Origin: Thereva unica
Lineage: Eukaryota; Arthropoda; Insecta; Diptera; Therevidae
NCBI GenBank assembly: GCA_949987705.1
Contig: OX465284.1
Location: 65,085,470-65,149,469 of the forward strand
DNA length: 64,000 bases
Reading direction: 5' to 3'
Each line of letters begins with the position of its first letter. The first letter of the stretch is position 1. The position numbers and the translations under genes were made by a program. Shown piece after piece: positions 1 through 10,376 of this stretch. A model generated the notes under the pieces. That model did no database searches and was not told the origin of the DNA. It worked only from the letters and a program-made list of their open reading frames with translations.

Positions 1-810
1 TATCGTCAATGTAGACAAAAACGAATTCCAAACCAGTTAAAACTCTATCCATAAATCGTTGGAAAGTTTGAGCAGCATTTCTAAGTCCAAAGGGCATTCG
101 AGTAAATTCGAATAAACCGAAAGGTGTAGTTATCGCTGTCTTATAGATATCTTCCTCTGCCATAGGTATGTGATGGTAAGCTCTCACTAAATCAATCTTC
201 GAAAATATGGTACAACCATTCAAATTTAACGTAAAATTTTGAATGTGAGGAATCGGGTATCTGTCTGAAATTGTTATTGAGTTTAGTCTCCGGTAATCTC
301 CGCATGGTCGCCAATCAGTGGAATCTTTCTTTGGAACCATGTGTAGTGCTGATGAGACTGATGATGAAGATGTTCTGCATAAGCCTAATTTTACCATGTG
401 CTCGAATTCTAATTTAGCGATTTTAAATTTATTAGTGTCGAGTCTTCTAGGTCTTGAAAATGGTAGTTGACCTTTAGTGGTAATAGTATGCACTATATTA
501 TGTCGTACAGGTAAATCATAGCGTGGAGGTTGAGTTAGAGAGGGAAATCTAGCTAAAACATTACCATATTCACTATCAAAGGTACAATGCCTGGGTGAAG
601 GAGAATCTGTTTTAATCATGATTCCATTAACTGTTAACTCGGTGTTACCATCTATTATTCTCTTATTTTTCAGATCAACAAGCAAATTGAATTCAGAAAG
701 AAAATCTGCGCCAATAATAGGTTTGTCGACGCTTGCTATAATGAACGGAAAAGTTAAATCTCGTCTTAATCCAAAGTCTATCTTAAGAAGTTTTGTTCCG
801 TAAGTATGGA
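1..810 (-). CDS. Gypsy-1 pol, protease end to reverse transcriptase (runs off window)
   Basis: Reading the minus strand from 810 down to 1 gives one uninterrupted frame. It starts with the second half of a retropepsin domain (the 'PIIGADFL' stretch, near 700-730), then a linker, then a Ty3/gypsy reverse transcriptase. The RT shows the 'DYRRLNSIT' motif, 'YPIPHIQNF', '[13 protein letters not shown]', 'TPFGLFEF', '[18 protein letters not shown]' and, at the window edge, the catalytic 'YIDD'. No stop is seen, so this copy may be young. The frame resumes beyond the LINE insertion at 811-2333. RNase H and integrase would lie outside the window. The family call is secure; no finer clade is claimed, although the gag resembles that of Gypsy-3 at 59-62 kb. 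Confidence 0.9.
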
Positions 811-2333
811 CAGTGAAGTATGGGCAGAACTATAGGCTTTTCTCAACAAGCCAAATATTTAGGAGTGACGCTAGATGCCAAACTCAATTGGAAACAGCAT
901 ATGGACACTGTGATGTGTAGAACGCGCAGATCCCTGTGGGCTTGCCGCAGAGCTTGTGGTTCCACCTGGGGTTTGCAACCGAAAACCATGTACTGGATAT
1001 ACACCACCATCATAAGACCCATGGTAACTTATGGAGCTTTAGTTTGGTGGCACAGAACGAAGCTTAAGGGTTCCATAACCTTTTTAAGCAAAATTCAAAG
1101 AATGGCTTGCCTCTCCATCACTGGGGCCATCCGCACTTCCCCAACGGCAGCGCTGGAGACTCTCCTCAATTTGGTACCCCTCCACCTTGAGGTAGAGAAA
1201 TCCGCCATAAACGCGGCGTTGCGGCTGAAAGCGAATGGTTACTTGGGAGCTGATCTTGGGCGAGGACATTCTATAATAATCAACATCATAGAAGAGATTC
1301 CGGAAGCGGAGATGCTATCGGACGGCATGCCCTATAAATTCTCAAAATTTAAGCAACCTTCTGTACATATACAGGAAAGGCTTACCTGGACTTTTCCTAA
1401 AGTTTTGCCGGGCGGGCTAATATGGTACACGGATGGCTCTAAAACGGAGACAGGTGTAGGCGCAGGAATCTGGAGTGAAAGTCCCAGATTCAGCAAGGCT
1501 ATAAGTCTAGGCACTCTGGCAACTGTCTTTCAAGCAGAGGTGTACGCTATTCTGGCATGCACTCATGAGAACTTAAGAAGGGCCTACCAAAATAAACGGA
1601 TTTTTATCTTCTCTGATAGCCAAGCGGCAATTAGAGCGATAAGGTCCCGTAGGACCAAGTCGAAATTAGTTTGGGAATGCCAACGTGCTCTTCATGAGTT
1701 GGGTGTTCTCAATCAAATTACACTTGTCTGGGTCCCGGGTCACCGGGGCTTCGAAGGCAATGAAAGTGCGGATGCCCTGGCTAAACAGGGCTCTGATATT
1801 GCATTCATTGGTCCAGAGCCGGCTATTGGGGCACCGTCCAGCTTGCTGCAAAGGGCCCTGGCCGATCGGACCTTGATGAAACATATTGAACGCTGGAGGT
1901 CCGCGCCTGGACTGGCCAACTCTAAACGGTTCCTTCCAGGGCCGTCCCCTAAGACGGCCAAGGAATTATTACGGCGCAGCAGGAGTGATGTTAGGACACT
2001 TGTTGGCCTAATTACCGGACACTGTGCCCTAAATTACCACTTACGGAAGATAGGAAGGGCAGAGGACCCTACATGTAGGCTTTGCCTAGAAGAGGATGAG
2101 TCTGCCCTCCATGTTCTCTGTGAGTGCCCTGCAATAGCGAGGAGCAGGGTCTCTTTGTTCGGGAAGTCCCTGCTCGAACACTCAAGTCTAAGCGACAAAC
2201 CACTAGGCAGACTGCTGAACTTGTTCAGGCGGTCTGGCCTACAAATATGAGGTGAAGGGGTTGTAGTACAATAGGCCAACTAAATGGCCGCAGTACCTTT
2301 GGACCTAATACCTCACACAGGAAAAAAAAAAAA
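811..2333 (+). mobile_element. 5'-truncated I-group LINE inserted in Gypsy-1 pol
   Basis: The insert carries the C-terminal part of a non-LTR retrotransposon ORF2 and ends in a poly(A) run just before 2334. It is flanked by a 9-bp target-site duplication, AAGTATGGA, at 802-810 and 2334-2342. Removing the insert rejoins the Gypsy-1 protease frame, which confirms both boundaries. The 5' end is truncated inside the RT domain, as is usual for target-primed reverse transcription. A ribonuclease H domain places it in the I group (I, Loa, R1 relatives) rather than among the Jockey/CR1 relatives. The exact clade was not resolved. Confidence 0.9.
820..2250 (+). CDS. LINE ORF2 C-terminus: RT thumb, RNase H, zinc knuckle
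   Basis: This 476-residue open frame begins in the C-terminal part of the reverse transcriptase ('[14 protein letters not shown]', then the '[12 protein letters not shown]' segment near residue 68). RNase H follows from about residue 200, with '[14 protein letters not shown]' (first Asp), a Glu in 'FQAEVYAIL', an Asp in 'IFSDSQAAI' and the His region '[16 protein letters not shown]'. A terminal Cys-Cys-His-Cys motif, '[18 protein letters not shown]', lies near residue 427. All four RNase H acidic residues are visible and no stop interrupts the frame. The ATG at 820 is only an internal methionine of the truncated element, so no separate protein is expected from it. Decayed relatives occur in the tweety intron at 35.2-36.9 kb. 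Confidence 0.88.
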   Translation: MGRTIGFSQQAKYLGVTLDAKLNWKQHMDTVMCRTRRSLWACRRACGSTWGLQPKTMYWIYTTIIRPMVTYGALVWWHRTKLKGSITFLSKIQRMACLSITGAIRTSPTAALETLLNLVPLHLEVEKSAINAALRLKANGYLGADLGRGHSIIINIIEEIPEAEMLSDGMPYKFSKFKQPSVHIQERLTWTFPKVLPGGLIWYTDGSKTETGVGAGIWSESPRFSKAISLGTLATVFQAEVYAILACTHENLRRAYQNKRIFIFSDSQAAIRAIRSRRTKSKLVWECQRALHELGVLNQITLVWVPGHRGFEGNESADALAKQGSDIAFIGPEPAIGAPSSLLQRALADRTLMKHIERWRSAPGLANSKRFLPGPSPKTAKELLRRSRSDVRTLVGLITGHCALNYHLRKIGRAEDPTCRLCLEEDESALHVLCECPAIARSRVSLFGKSLLEHSSLSDKPLGRLLNLFRRSGLQI

Positions 2334-2342
2334 AAGTATGGA

Positions 2343-2531
2343 TAATTGATCCGTTAGCTGCCGTAAGAATTAAATTTGGATTTCTCTTACATTTGCCACA
2401 ATATGAATTCGGTATTACTGATAATTCCGCTCCTGTATCAATTAGAAATTTAAGTTTATTTTCTTTATCGTAAATAAAAAGTCTATTAGATTTTTTTGGA
2501 GTATTATTTTTAAAACACGCTGAAGGGATAT
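2343..2531 (-). CDS. Gypsy-1 pol N-terminus (aspartic protease active site)
   Basis: On the minus strand this stretch encodes the start of pol, with the retropepsin active site 'FLIDTGAELSVIPNSYC' around 2420-2460. The frame continues across the LINE insertion into the pol segment at 1-810, where the target sequence is duplicated. It begins immediately beyond the gag stop at 2532, in a different frame, so a gag-pol frameshift or a short overlap is likely. The protease would cut the Gag-Pol polyprotein within the virus-like particle. The DTGA signature is clear; the exact N-terminus of pol is not determined. Confidence 0.85.
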
Positions 2532-3395
2532 TTAGTTTTTTTGATTATTATAGTTGCAAGGTTTAATACATCTTTTAGCCTTGTCGCCGAATTTAAAATG
2601 AAACCAACAAAATGGTTTATTATTATTATTATTGTATTTCGACCTATCACGGCTTCTACTTCTAGACCTTGACCTGTGATGAAACTCATTATTCCTATTA
2701 AATGTAAGTTTCTTAATTAAATCTGTTAAATTTTCAATTTTATTCTCTAAATCATTAACCTTCTTAGCATAATCAATGTTATTTATATTAATACATTTTT
2801 GGTTTATAAAAGGATTTGAAGAACAATCATTGATTGATGAAGTATACTGAAATCTGGAACATTCGAAAATTTTATCTGCTAACGTTAGAATATCTTGAAT
2901 GTTTTGTTTATCAGAGGACATCAATGCGATGTTAATACTAGGCGGTAATTTTCGCATCCAAAGTTTTCTAATCAGGTCCTTTCCTAAATTCGAAGATGTT
3001 CCTGCAAGTATCTCCATTGATCTATAAAATTCTGATGGTTTTCGATCTCCCATCTCAGGATTGCATAATAATTGTTCCAACTTTTTCTCTTCAGACTCTG
3101 TAAATCTTTGAATTAATGTTGTTTTTAAGGCTTGGTATTTATTCTCCGATGGTGGGTTTTGAATGAAGTCCAATATATTCATTATTATTTCTAAAGGAAG
3201 AGCTTGTATCACATGTTCGAATTTAGTCTCATCTAGTCTAATTCCTTTAGAGTTAAATTGACTTTCTGTTAAAATAAACCATGCTTCTGGGCATGGAGAC
3301 CAGAAAGTTGGTAGCTTAACAGCCGATGCACTAATATTCTCATTATCAACGTGCATTCTTTCACTATCACCACCTTGGACACTCATATTAATCAC
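2532..3395 (-). CDS. Gypsy-1 Gag
   Basis: This 287-residue frame encodes a Ty3/gypsy Gag. A capsid-like helical region containing 'LPTFWSPCPEAWFILTESQF' near residue 30 aligns by eye with the Gag of Gypsy-3 (61.6-61.85 kb), which has 'VPPFWKKCPDLEAQFHTS'. An Arg/Ser-rich tract ('SRSRSRSRDRSK') precedes a C-terminal Cys/His motif, 'CWFHFKFGDKAKRCIKPC', instead of a classical CCHC knuckle. This type of terminus is common in one group of arthropod gypsy elements. The protein would assemble the particle and bind the genomic RNA. The frame is intact and pol lies directly downstream on the minus strand. Confidence 0.87.
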   Translation of the reverse strand: MINMSVQGGDSERMHVDNENISASAVKLPTFWSPCPEAWFILTESQFNSKGIRLDETKFEHVIQALPLEIIMNILDFIQNPPSENKYQALKTTLIQRFTESEEKKLEQLLCNPEMGDRKPSEFYRSMEILAGTSSNLGKDLIRKLWMRKLPPSINIALMSSDKQNIQDILTLADKIFECSRFQYTSSINDCSSNPFINQKCININNIDYAKKVNDLENKIENLTDLIKKLTFNRNNEFHHRSRSRSRSRDRSKYNNNNNKPFCWFHFKFGDKAKRCIKPCNYNNQKN

Positions 3396-3913
3396 AATTT
3401 TTTAAATAAAACTCGCGTAAAAAGAAGTTCAATAAAATTTCGACTTTACTTAAAAACTTCGCGATACTTTAAAATAACACCCGTGGACGTTCGCGAAAAG
3501 AGTCGATTAATACTCAAACTTAAATAAATTCCCGAAAATTTTATTCAAGTCTCACTTCCTAAAAAAAAAATTTTTAGAGGAAAAATATTTGAAAGAGGAA
3601 ATAAATTGAATTGTCACCACTACTAAATTATGTAAGTGTAATGTTTTTTTTAGTGTAAGCTATTCCATACAATTTAAATTTTAAAATTAAAGAAAAATAT
3701 TTAATTAAAATAAATACTTGGTCTCCTCAATAAAAAAATGAACCTCTTCTTAAAATTTTTCCACAAATGCTTTTCTTTCTTGAATCTTCTTCTTTTCTTC
3801 GTAAAATTTTCAAAATTTTCTTCATATCTTCTTTCTTCATAAATTTTCTTTCATAAAAATTTTTAAATTCTTCTTTCTTCTTTTTTTTTTTGAAAAATTT
3901 CTTCGTTCTTCTA
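3396..3913 (-). other. Gypsy-1 leader between LTR and gag
   Basis: AT-rich untranslated leader of the element, with T-rich and TTCTTC-rich runs at 3740-3900 on the plus strand. No coding signal was seen. Confidence 0.5.
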
Positions 3914-3928
3914 ATGTCGGGGTCACCA
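3914..3928 (-). other. Candidate primer-binding site of Gypsy-1
   Basis: Read on the plus strand this ends in CCA and looks like a tRNA 3' end (ATGTCGGGGTCACCA). On the element strand it is the expected TGG-initial primer-binding site directly downstream of the 5' LTR. The tRNA identity was not assigned. Confidence 0.6.
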
Positions 3929-3931
3929 ATA

Positions 3932-4150
3932 TGAAATGGGGGACGTACTAATTTTTGCGTCTTCCCTCATCTCATTGCAATATATAAGTGATATATGTAT
4001 ATATATTGCCAATTAAAACTTGTAATTCACATATTTTATATTAATATTATTCTTTTATTTAATACGTTTATTTAACATTTATCTATTACTATATTTAATA
4101 GTTGTAGCTTTTAATAGTTTAAGATTTTTCTATTTTTTTATTATGTCACA
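3932..4150 (-). repeat. Candidate 5' LTR of Gypsy-1
   Basis: Placed between the primer-binding site and a TGTGACAT start on the minus strand, this would be a short LTR (about 219 bp) with TG...CA ends. It contains a TATATAA-like box near 3980. Only one LTR lies in the window, so the outer boundary at 4150 is a guess based on the TG dinucleotide. Confidence 0.35.
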
Positions 4151-4819
4151 CCGAAAATTACATAACGGTTTTTAATTATACAACTTATTATAGGAGACTT
4201 CCTTATCGAATAAACTCCTAACTAATACTCTTACAAAAATTCAAAATAATTTTTAATATCACAATATTTGTGTGGCTATGTTTTTAAAATTGTTTCTGTG
4301 TACAGTGTATACATACGTGATATGACAATCCAAATTCCCCAAGTGTATTTAATAGTAGTAGTGAGAATCCAAATTGTGACGTAACCAAAAACACTGTGCT
4401 TAAAATTATTAGAACAGAAACTGAGTGGATACTTGAATAAAACTTATTACAACGAAACGCGTATATACAAGTAGCGACTGCTACAGCAGGAACTACATAA
4501 TTGCGTTGCATTGCAATGGTTGAGTGGATTTGACTGCGATGCGTTACATTATATGTATTTAACACATTAATGCGTTACATGTCGGCACTTAAATGCGTTT
4601 TGAAATTTTAATTCATGTTGAATTCGTTCATCAAAATCCATTTTTAATATATTATTGAGTTAATCTGTGCTAATAATATTTTTGCAGAAAAACAAGATCA
4701 ATTTAACAGAGCATTGAATGCGTTGTATGCGTAAAAGTTAAAAGTTAAGCAACTGTTGCATTGCCACCATTAAAATATTCAGTATAAACTTGAACTGTCA
4801 ACGCATTCATGCAATGCAT
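4151..4819. other. AT-rich intergenic DNA
   Basis: No gene, inverted repeat or recognisable element was found. The small open frame at 4284-4565 (minus) has no family resemblance. The motif GCGTT with TTGCATTG-type words recurs around 4490-4820 but forms no clear unit. Confidence 0.5.
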
Positions 4820-5360
4820 TGCAATTATGTATTTCCAGCTTCATGCAAGAAAAGACGGGGAATTTTTTATTTCCCCTCGTGCAGGAATTAAGCCAACGTT
4901 CATACTTTGTTTATGCAGCTCTGCTTTGGAATTCTCTCCCATATAGTCTGCAATTTATCGAATCAAGCAGTGTTTTCAAAAGGCGTCTCTCTGAATATCT
5001 CACGGGCAGTACCTCTTAGATAGTGGATACCACCTCAATTTGCTTGCATTCTCTTAATTGTCATTCTCCTCTCAAAATTCAAAATTCAAACTTAATTTTT
5101 TTTTCGTTTCCCCCTCCCCCTTTTTTTGTTATTTTTTTTTTCTCTTCTTATTTAGTATCTTATTTTATAATTCATTCACGTTATAAGACATTTTTTTGTT
5201 TATTTATTTTTTTTTCTTCTTTTTTCTCACTCTAATTTTGCTTCTTTATTTTAAGTATATTTTGTTTGTTATACCACCTTTTTATTGTACTAATTTAAGA
5301 TTTATTCTTGTGTACAATGATTGGCCAATAAATAATAATAATAATAAATAATAATAATTA
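4820..5360 (+). mobile_element. 3' tail of a CR1/Jockey-type LINE
   Basis: The frame from about 4855 to 5019 ends with 'RSYFVYAALLWNSLP' and 'VFKRRLSEYL'. This is the characteristic C-terminus of Jockey/CR1-group ORF2; compare 'FVHSIQLWNSLPADIQ' in the element at 7.5 kb. A T-rich 3' UTR follows and ends at an AATAAT microsatellite (about 5325-5360), a typical 3' terminus for such elements. Everything 5' of the last 60 codons is missing. No target-site duplication was identified. Confidence 0.7.
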
Positions 5361-6037
5361 GCCGGAGGTTTTTGTTCCTGCGATTTCTTGCAAGTTTTCA
5401 ATTGACATTTTGTTATATGTACATATGTGTGTATCTTAAAAAGCGGCATATACATGCATAAACGACATTTATGTTATCTTCTTCCTGATTTGTAATAAAT
5501 TGCCCAAAATGCGTTTCTTTACTTTCTGGATTTTTGACAATATTATCGCCACCATTCAGTAAGTTTTTGTTGGATGCTGAGAGCTAGATTTTGCAGTTGT
5601 AAAAAGAGCTTCTTTTAAAGTGTTAAATTATAATTTTATTTCTTATTTTAAACTGAAAACAAATACAACTTTATGTTTTACAAAAAACTCCTTTTCTTTT
5701 TTTACTGAATATAAACTCAACTACTTTACTCACTGATATTTACCAGAATGAATAGAAAAAACAGAACTGAAAACTTCTATAAAACAAAAATAAATTAATG
5801 TTGAGTGCTGCCACTCCAATAGTTTTTACCCAACAAGTTTTTGCGGGAAAAGTACTGGAATAAACCTACCGTGCACATCTCCGAGCAAGGTTAGTGTTGG
5901 CCAGATTGTGTTAATACAGGGAATATAATAATGGTAAGATTAGGCGGCATAAAGCGGTAGTTATTAAAGGCAAGTGAAAACAGTTTACAGTTTTAATGCT
6001 GCTTTTTCCATCTATAAAATAATTTGTCTATGGTATG
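5361..6037. other. AT-rich intergenic DNA
   Basis: No coding region or repeat boundary was recognised. Gypsy-2 begins abruptly at about 6038 in the middle of its integrase, so the missing 3' half of that element is not here. Confidence 0.5.
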
Positions 6038-6681
6038 GCTTCCTGATTTGGAATGGCATATGCTTCGGGCCACTTACTGAAGTAGTCCATGACCACCAAA
6101 ATGTATCGATTTCCTCGGTCTGACGCCGTAAAAGGTCCCGCCACATATTGCTGCATTTCTCCTTTTGTTCTTACTCGAGGGCCCTTGCTTCTGGCACAAG
6201 TTGTGCATTTACGGCACCAGTCTGCAACATCGTCTCGCATGTGAAGCCAATAGAATCTATCTCTTATTTTTGCCAAAGTTTTATTGACTCCCAGATGTCC
6301 TCCTGATGCGCCGTTATGACACTCCTCGAGAATATCTCTTATTCTAACGCGAGGGACTAATACCTGCATTCGATGAGAGGTACCGTCAGCGGTTTCCCAT
6401 TTGCGCTTTAATACTCCTCGCTCAATGTGCAAGGAATCCCATTGGGCCCAATAGGTCTTCAGGGTCTCGCTCCTGTCAGCAATGTCCTTCCATTCAGGCT
6501 TTTCCTTGTATTCCTTCCATGTTAGAATTGAAGAAATATCCGTCGTCGCGTTGGGCGTCTCGGAGTCCCTGGTCATCCCATCCCGTCGTTGGCTCGACTG
6601 TCGTCCTTTGACATTTTTCCTCGATACGTCCACAATGTTTGCAGTCTGGTACGCATGGTCGCCGGGAGAGTGCATCTGCAT
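6028..6681 (-). pseudogene. Gypsy-2 integrase (truncated)
   Basis: The minus-strand frame carries a linker, the zinc-binding H2C2 region ('HNGASGGHLGVNKTL' with the Cys pair in 'CRKCTTCARSKG') and the start of the retroviral-type catalytic core ('DYFSKWPEAYAIPNQEA', containing the first Asp). It ends there; the remaining DDE core and C-terminal domain are gone. The first 40 residues are out of frame relative to the upstream RNase H segment, which indicates a frameshift near 6550-6680. Integrase would insert the cDNA into the genome; this copy could not work. Confidence 0.85.
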
Positions 6682-7320
6682 TTCCGTGGTTTCTTCCCTT
6701 TCTGTGGCCTATATTGAAGTCGTAGGACTGAAGTCTCTCGATCCATCTTGCCAATTGTCCTTCAGGATTTTTGAATCGCATCAGCCATTTTAATGCTGCA
6801 TGATCCGTTCGAAGGATGAAGTTTTGCCCATAGAGATACTTGTGAAAGTGTTTAGTTGAGTCCACGATTGCCAATAGTTCCCTTCTTGTGACACAGTAAT
6901 TCCGCTCCGATTTTGACAGCGCTCTACTGTAGTAAGCTATGACCTTTTCCTGTCCTTCGAAGTTTTGTGATAGCACTGCACCAATCCCAACATTACTTGC
7001 GTCTGTGTCCAATATGAATCTTTCGCCTGGCTTCGGGTATGTGAGTATTGGTGCTTGGCAAAGTCCTCGTTTTAGTGTGTTGAAACTTTCCTCGCACTTT
7101 TCTGTCCAGATAAATGCTTTTCCTTTTTCTGTCAGTTTATGTAATTCCTTAGCTATGTCGGCAAAATTCCTGACAAAACGTCTATAATAGGTGGCAAGTC
7201 CCAAAAGGCTTCGAAGTTCATGTTTATCCTTCGGTGTGAGCCAATTCTTAACCGCTGTTATTTTCTCAGGATCTGTTTGAACTCCATTGGATGAAACCAC
7301 ATGTCCGAGATAGTTGACTT
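6494..7320 (-). pseudogene. Gypsy-2 RT C-terminus and RNase H
   Basis: The frame begins after the LINE insertion with 'NYLGHVVSSNGVQTDPEKI' and the connection 'LRSLLGLATYYRRFVRNFA'. RNase H follows: 'FILDTDASNVGIGAVLSQ' (first Asp), 'YYSRALSKSERNYCVTRREL' (Glu), 'FILRTDHAALKWL' (Asp) and 'GRNHGNADALSRRP' (Asp). The acidic residues are intact. The frame runs out at 6494 in the linker before integrase. It should be joined to the RT segment at 9441-9856, with which it is continuous once the LINE is removed (target ACTT duplicated). Confidence 0.88.
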
Positions 7321-9440
7321 CATTTCATTTCATTTCATTTATTTACTTCAAGTACATCAAGATTTACAGTATCTTATACCGCTAAAAGCGTATGTACTAT
7401 ACAATTAAATGGCAAATTAAGCAAACAATTATAAGATGATTAAATTTTAAAATAAAAAAAAAACAAATTATTTATAAAACAAATAACAATAAGAGGGAAT
7501 GAAAAAAAAGAAAATACTGGAAAACTAAAACAACTGAAGGAATATTATTGACTATTAAAATAGTTGAAGGCACGCTTCCTGAAAACACCCAATGACCCCG
7601 CGCTCTGTATATCAGCGGGTAAACTGTTCCATAGTTGTATAGAATGAACAAAAAAAGATCTCTGCGCAACTACATGGGAGAATCTAGGTAGGATAAATAG
7701 TATTCTTCTAGTTGTACGGCCAAATCGAAGATACTCATGGAGGTATGATGGACGATCTGAGTGTAGAAGTTTATAAATGAATACCATTGCCTTGAGCGAT
7801 AGGTACACATCAAGTGTGCACCCCAGAACAGAAGAACGATATCGACTTATATGGTCAGATCGGCGAAGATTATAAACAAACCTTGTACAATCGTTGAAGG
7901 CTACATTGAGTTTATCACGACATGACGCATCAAGGGACGGGAAAACCAAACTAGCATAGGTGAAGTACGGTAAAATTAACGTTTTGATTAGCTTTGAGCG
8001 AGTGCCTAAGGGCAGAATGGACGCGTACAGCCATAGACGACGCAAATTTCCATATATTTTAGATAGGGTATGGGAGATCTGGTCACAGCAAGTTAATTGT
8101 GAGTTCAGATAAACGCCTAGATTTTTGACTCGCAATTGATAAGGTAAGCGCGTCTTCATGAGAATGATAGGTGGAAGGAAAGAGGTGTCTACATGACTCC
8201 TATACAAGGGAATGCAGCAGGATTTCGATGCATTTAGCAGTAAGTGGTTGGAAAGAGACCATTGAGAAATACTCTCGAGATCGGCTCGGTTAATGTTGTT
8301 AACACAGTTCTCAACCAAACCAATAGGACTGTTTAAGTAAATTTGGACATCATCTGCATACATGTGCAGTTTACAGTTAGTCACGACACTGCTGAGATCA
8401 TTTATGTACATGCTGAAAAGCAGCGGTCCAAGTATGGAGCCCTGCGGAACACCGCGGGTGATTGGCAAGGAGTCGGAAGTTGAATTTTGTAGCCATACTT
8501 TTTGAGATCGATTGTGCAAGTAACTCCGAATAAAGGAGGACGCAGAGGATGAAAACCTCATGTAGTCAATTAGCTTAGTTTTAAGGAGCGTATGGCTAAC
8601 ACTATCGAATGCCTTACTAAAGTCCAGGAGCACAAGAAAAGCAATGTCATGCGAATCAAGAGCCATTCGCAAATCGGTGGTAACTTTCAGTAGTGCAGTT
8701 TCACAGCTACTGCTCTTGCGGAAACCAGACTGTGCATGGGACAACAGGGACCACATTTCGCAGTACCCATCGATTTGCCACGACATTAATTTTTCCAGTA
8801 CTTTACCTAAGAAACATAGTATACTTATAGGACGATAATCAGCGGGGCTTTGTGGAGATTTGCACTTAGGTAATGCGATAACTTTTGCTTTTTTCCATTG
8901 AAGCGGAAAGTAGGATTTAGTGAGGCAACTATTAAAAATATATGTGATATAGGGAAGAACCAGAGGAAAAATCAACTTTAGGAATATGGGTGGGAGGTTG
9001 TCTGGACCAACAGATTCGGATTTAATTGAGTAAAAAGCTTTATGGACTTCTGCAAGATCCACATTGCGAAAACAAAAAACACCAGTATTACTATTAGCTG
9101 CTCTTAAGTAATGAGGATCTTCGCGTATATTTGGTGCAGACGTAAAGTAATTATTTAGCTCGTTAGCGCTAAGGTTGATATGTGTTTCACTTTCATTACC
9201 AAGAATACCAAGTTGCTTAATGTTGGTCCAAAGTTTCTTTGGGGGCAAATTCGGGTTAAGCTTAGACGAAAAGAACTGGGCTTTCGATTTACGTATGGAG
9301 GAAGTTACTAAATTCCTAACCTTTTTGTAGGCTTTTAAGTTCGCATCGGTTTTGTTAATTTTATATTTTTTGAATAAGAATTCTCTCTCGGAGACAAGAC
9401 GGCTGATTTTGGCGGAGAACCAGGGAGAAGTGGAGGAAAA
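7321..9440 (-). mobile_element. CR1/Jockey-type LINE inserted in Gypsy-2 RT
   Basis: The insert is flanked by ACTT at 7317-7320 and 9441-9444. Removing one copy restores the Gypsy-2 'FRDQVNYLGH' reading. Its 3' end (left side) is a short array of TCATT/AATGA units at 7321-7350. Its 5' end is truncated between the endonuclease and RT domains. The coding part is a single open frame, so insertion was more recent than most TEs here. It is a relative of the LINE at 55187-59243. Confidence 0.88.
7545..9440 (-). CDS. LINE ORF2 (reverse transcriptase)
   Basis: This is a long open frame of about 630 residues. It starts in the linker ('SPWFSAKISRLVSEREFLF') and runs through a complete RT domain: 'VIALPKCKSPQSPADYRPIS', 'QSGFRKSSSCETALLKVT', 'VLLDFSKAFDSVSHTLL', 'GVPQGSILGPLLFSMYINDL' and the catalytic 'MYADDVQIYL'. 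The C-terminal region ends 'FVHSIQLWNSLPADIQ'. No RNase H is present, which fits the Jockey/CR1 group. The annotated start methionine lies in flanking Gypsy-2 sequence, so the true N-terminal endonuclease is missing. All RT catalytic residues are retained. Confidence 0.88.
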   Translation of the reverse strand, partial: FSSTSPWFSAKISRLVSEREFLFKKYKINKTDANLKAYKKVRNLVTSSIRKSKAQFFSSKLNPNLPPKKLWTNIKQLGILGNESETHINLSANELNNYFTSAPNIREDPHYLRAANSNTGVFCFRNVDLAEVHKAFYSIKSESVGPDNLPPIFLKLIFPLVLPYITYIFNSCLTKSYFPLQWKKAKVIALPKCKSPQSPADYRPISILCFLGKVLEKLMSWQIDGYCEMWSLLSHAQSGFRKSSSCETALLKVTTDLRMALDSHDIAFLVLLDFSKAFDSVSHTLLKTKLIDYMRFSSSASSFIRSYLHNRSQKVWLQNSTSDSLPITRGVPQGSILGPLLFSMYINDLSSVVTNCKLHMYADDVQIYLNSPIGLVENCVNNINRADLESISQWSLSNHLLLNASKSCCIPLYRSHVDTSFLPPIILMKTRLPYQLRVKNLGVYLNSQLTCCDQISHTLSKIYGNLRRLWLYASILPLGTRSKLIKTLILPYFTYASLVFPSLDASCRDKLNVAFNDCTRFVYNLRRSDHISRYRSSVLGCTLDVYLSLKAMVFIYKLLHSDRPSYLHEYLRFGRTTRRILFILPRFSHVVAQRSFFVHSIQLWNSLPADIQSAGSLGVFRKRAFNYFNSQ

Positions 9441-9856
9441 ACTTGGTCTCTGAAAAGTACGCACTTTTTAGGACTGAGTTTCAGTTGGGCAGTTCTCAGC
9501 TTTCGGAAAACCTCTCGTAGATTGCCCAGATGTTCCTCGAAACTTTTTCCAACCACGATGATATCATCCAAATAAACGAGACAAGTCTTCCATGTCAGTC
9601 CTCGCAAGACGCATTCCATCAGTCGTTCGAATGTAGCTGGAGCATTACACAGTCCAAACGGCATAACTGTAAACTTCCACAAGCCGTTTCCTACGGAGAA
9701 GGCTGTCTTTTCTCGGTCCTCGGGGTGAATTTCGACTTGCCAGTAGCCGCTCTTAAGATCCAAGGTAGAAAACCTTGAGCTCCAGAGAGAGAGAGAGAGT
9801 ATCCAGTGTGTCATCGATTCGAGGTAATGGGTAGCTGTCCTTTTTAGTGATATCAT
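9441..9856 (-). pseudogene. Gypsy-2 RT palm (catalytic part)
   Basis: The minus-strand frame encodes 'FSTLDLKSGYWQVEIHPED', 'KTAFSVGNGLWKFTVMPFGL', 'NAPATFERLMECVL' and the catalytic 'LVYLDDIIVVG', then 'LKLSPKKCVLFRDQV' up to the LINE insertion. The palm residues look intact. It is separated from the N-terminal RT frame by a frameshift in a CT/GA dinucleotide run at 9782-9799, which lies exactly between 'DDTLDTL' and 'FSTLDL'. Confidence 0.87.
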
Positions 9857-10376
9857 TTAGCCGCCGATAATCCACGCAAAACCTTGTACTGCCATCTTTC
9901 TTTCTGACTAAAACCACGGGAGACATCCGAGGGCTCTTCGACTCCTCTATAAGGCCTTGTCTTCTCATATCTTCAATGATATTGGCTGCCTCTTCCCGCT
10001 TGGCTAGTGGTAGTCTTCTCGGCGGTTGTTTAATTGGCTGGGCATCTTTGGTATCGATCCTGTGTTGAACGATGTTCGTTTTCCCAAAGTCATCATCTCT
10101 CATGGCGAAGATATCACTGAAATCCTCTACTAATCTTCTTGCCTGGAGATACTGTTTTTGTTCAAGGCAAATAGTTGAGAGCACTGTGTTTACTAATTTC
10201 GTGGCCTTTGGCTTTGGTTTCGGAACCGTTTCCATATTAGCGCACTCCACTAATGTAATCTGTTCTGCCGGTTCTCCTTTTCCCAAAACCGTATCCTTCT
10301 TTAATCGTATTTCTCGTTCGTTAGTATTTAGCACTCTCACAAATACCTCTTTTTGTCGTCGATGCTCATCAGACAT
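9753..10376 (-). pseudogene. Gypsy-2 RT N-terminus
   Basis: This frame holds the protease-RT linker and the RT fingers, with 'IKQPPRRLPLAKREEAANII', 'LIEESKSPRMSPVVLVRKKD' and '[20 protein letters not shown]'. It becomes out of frame at the dinucleotide repeat near 9790 and ends a few codons later. It overlaps the protease frame by about 40 bp, another sign of a shifted frame. Function as in other gypsy elements: cDNA synthesis inside the particle. Confidence 0.86.

Noticed and set aside
3740..3900. TTCTTC-rich tract in the Gypsy-1 leader as a regulatory array
   Set aside because: Low-complexity pyrimidine bias without a fixed period.
4284..4565. 93-codon minus-strand open frame
   Set aside because: No recognisable domain and an AT-rich composition; the hydrophobic look follows from base composition.
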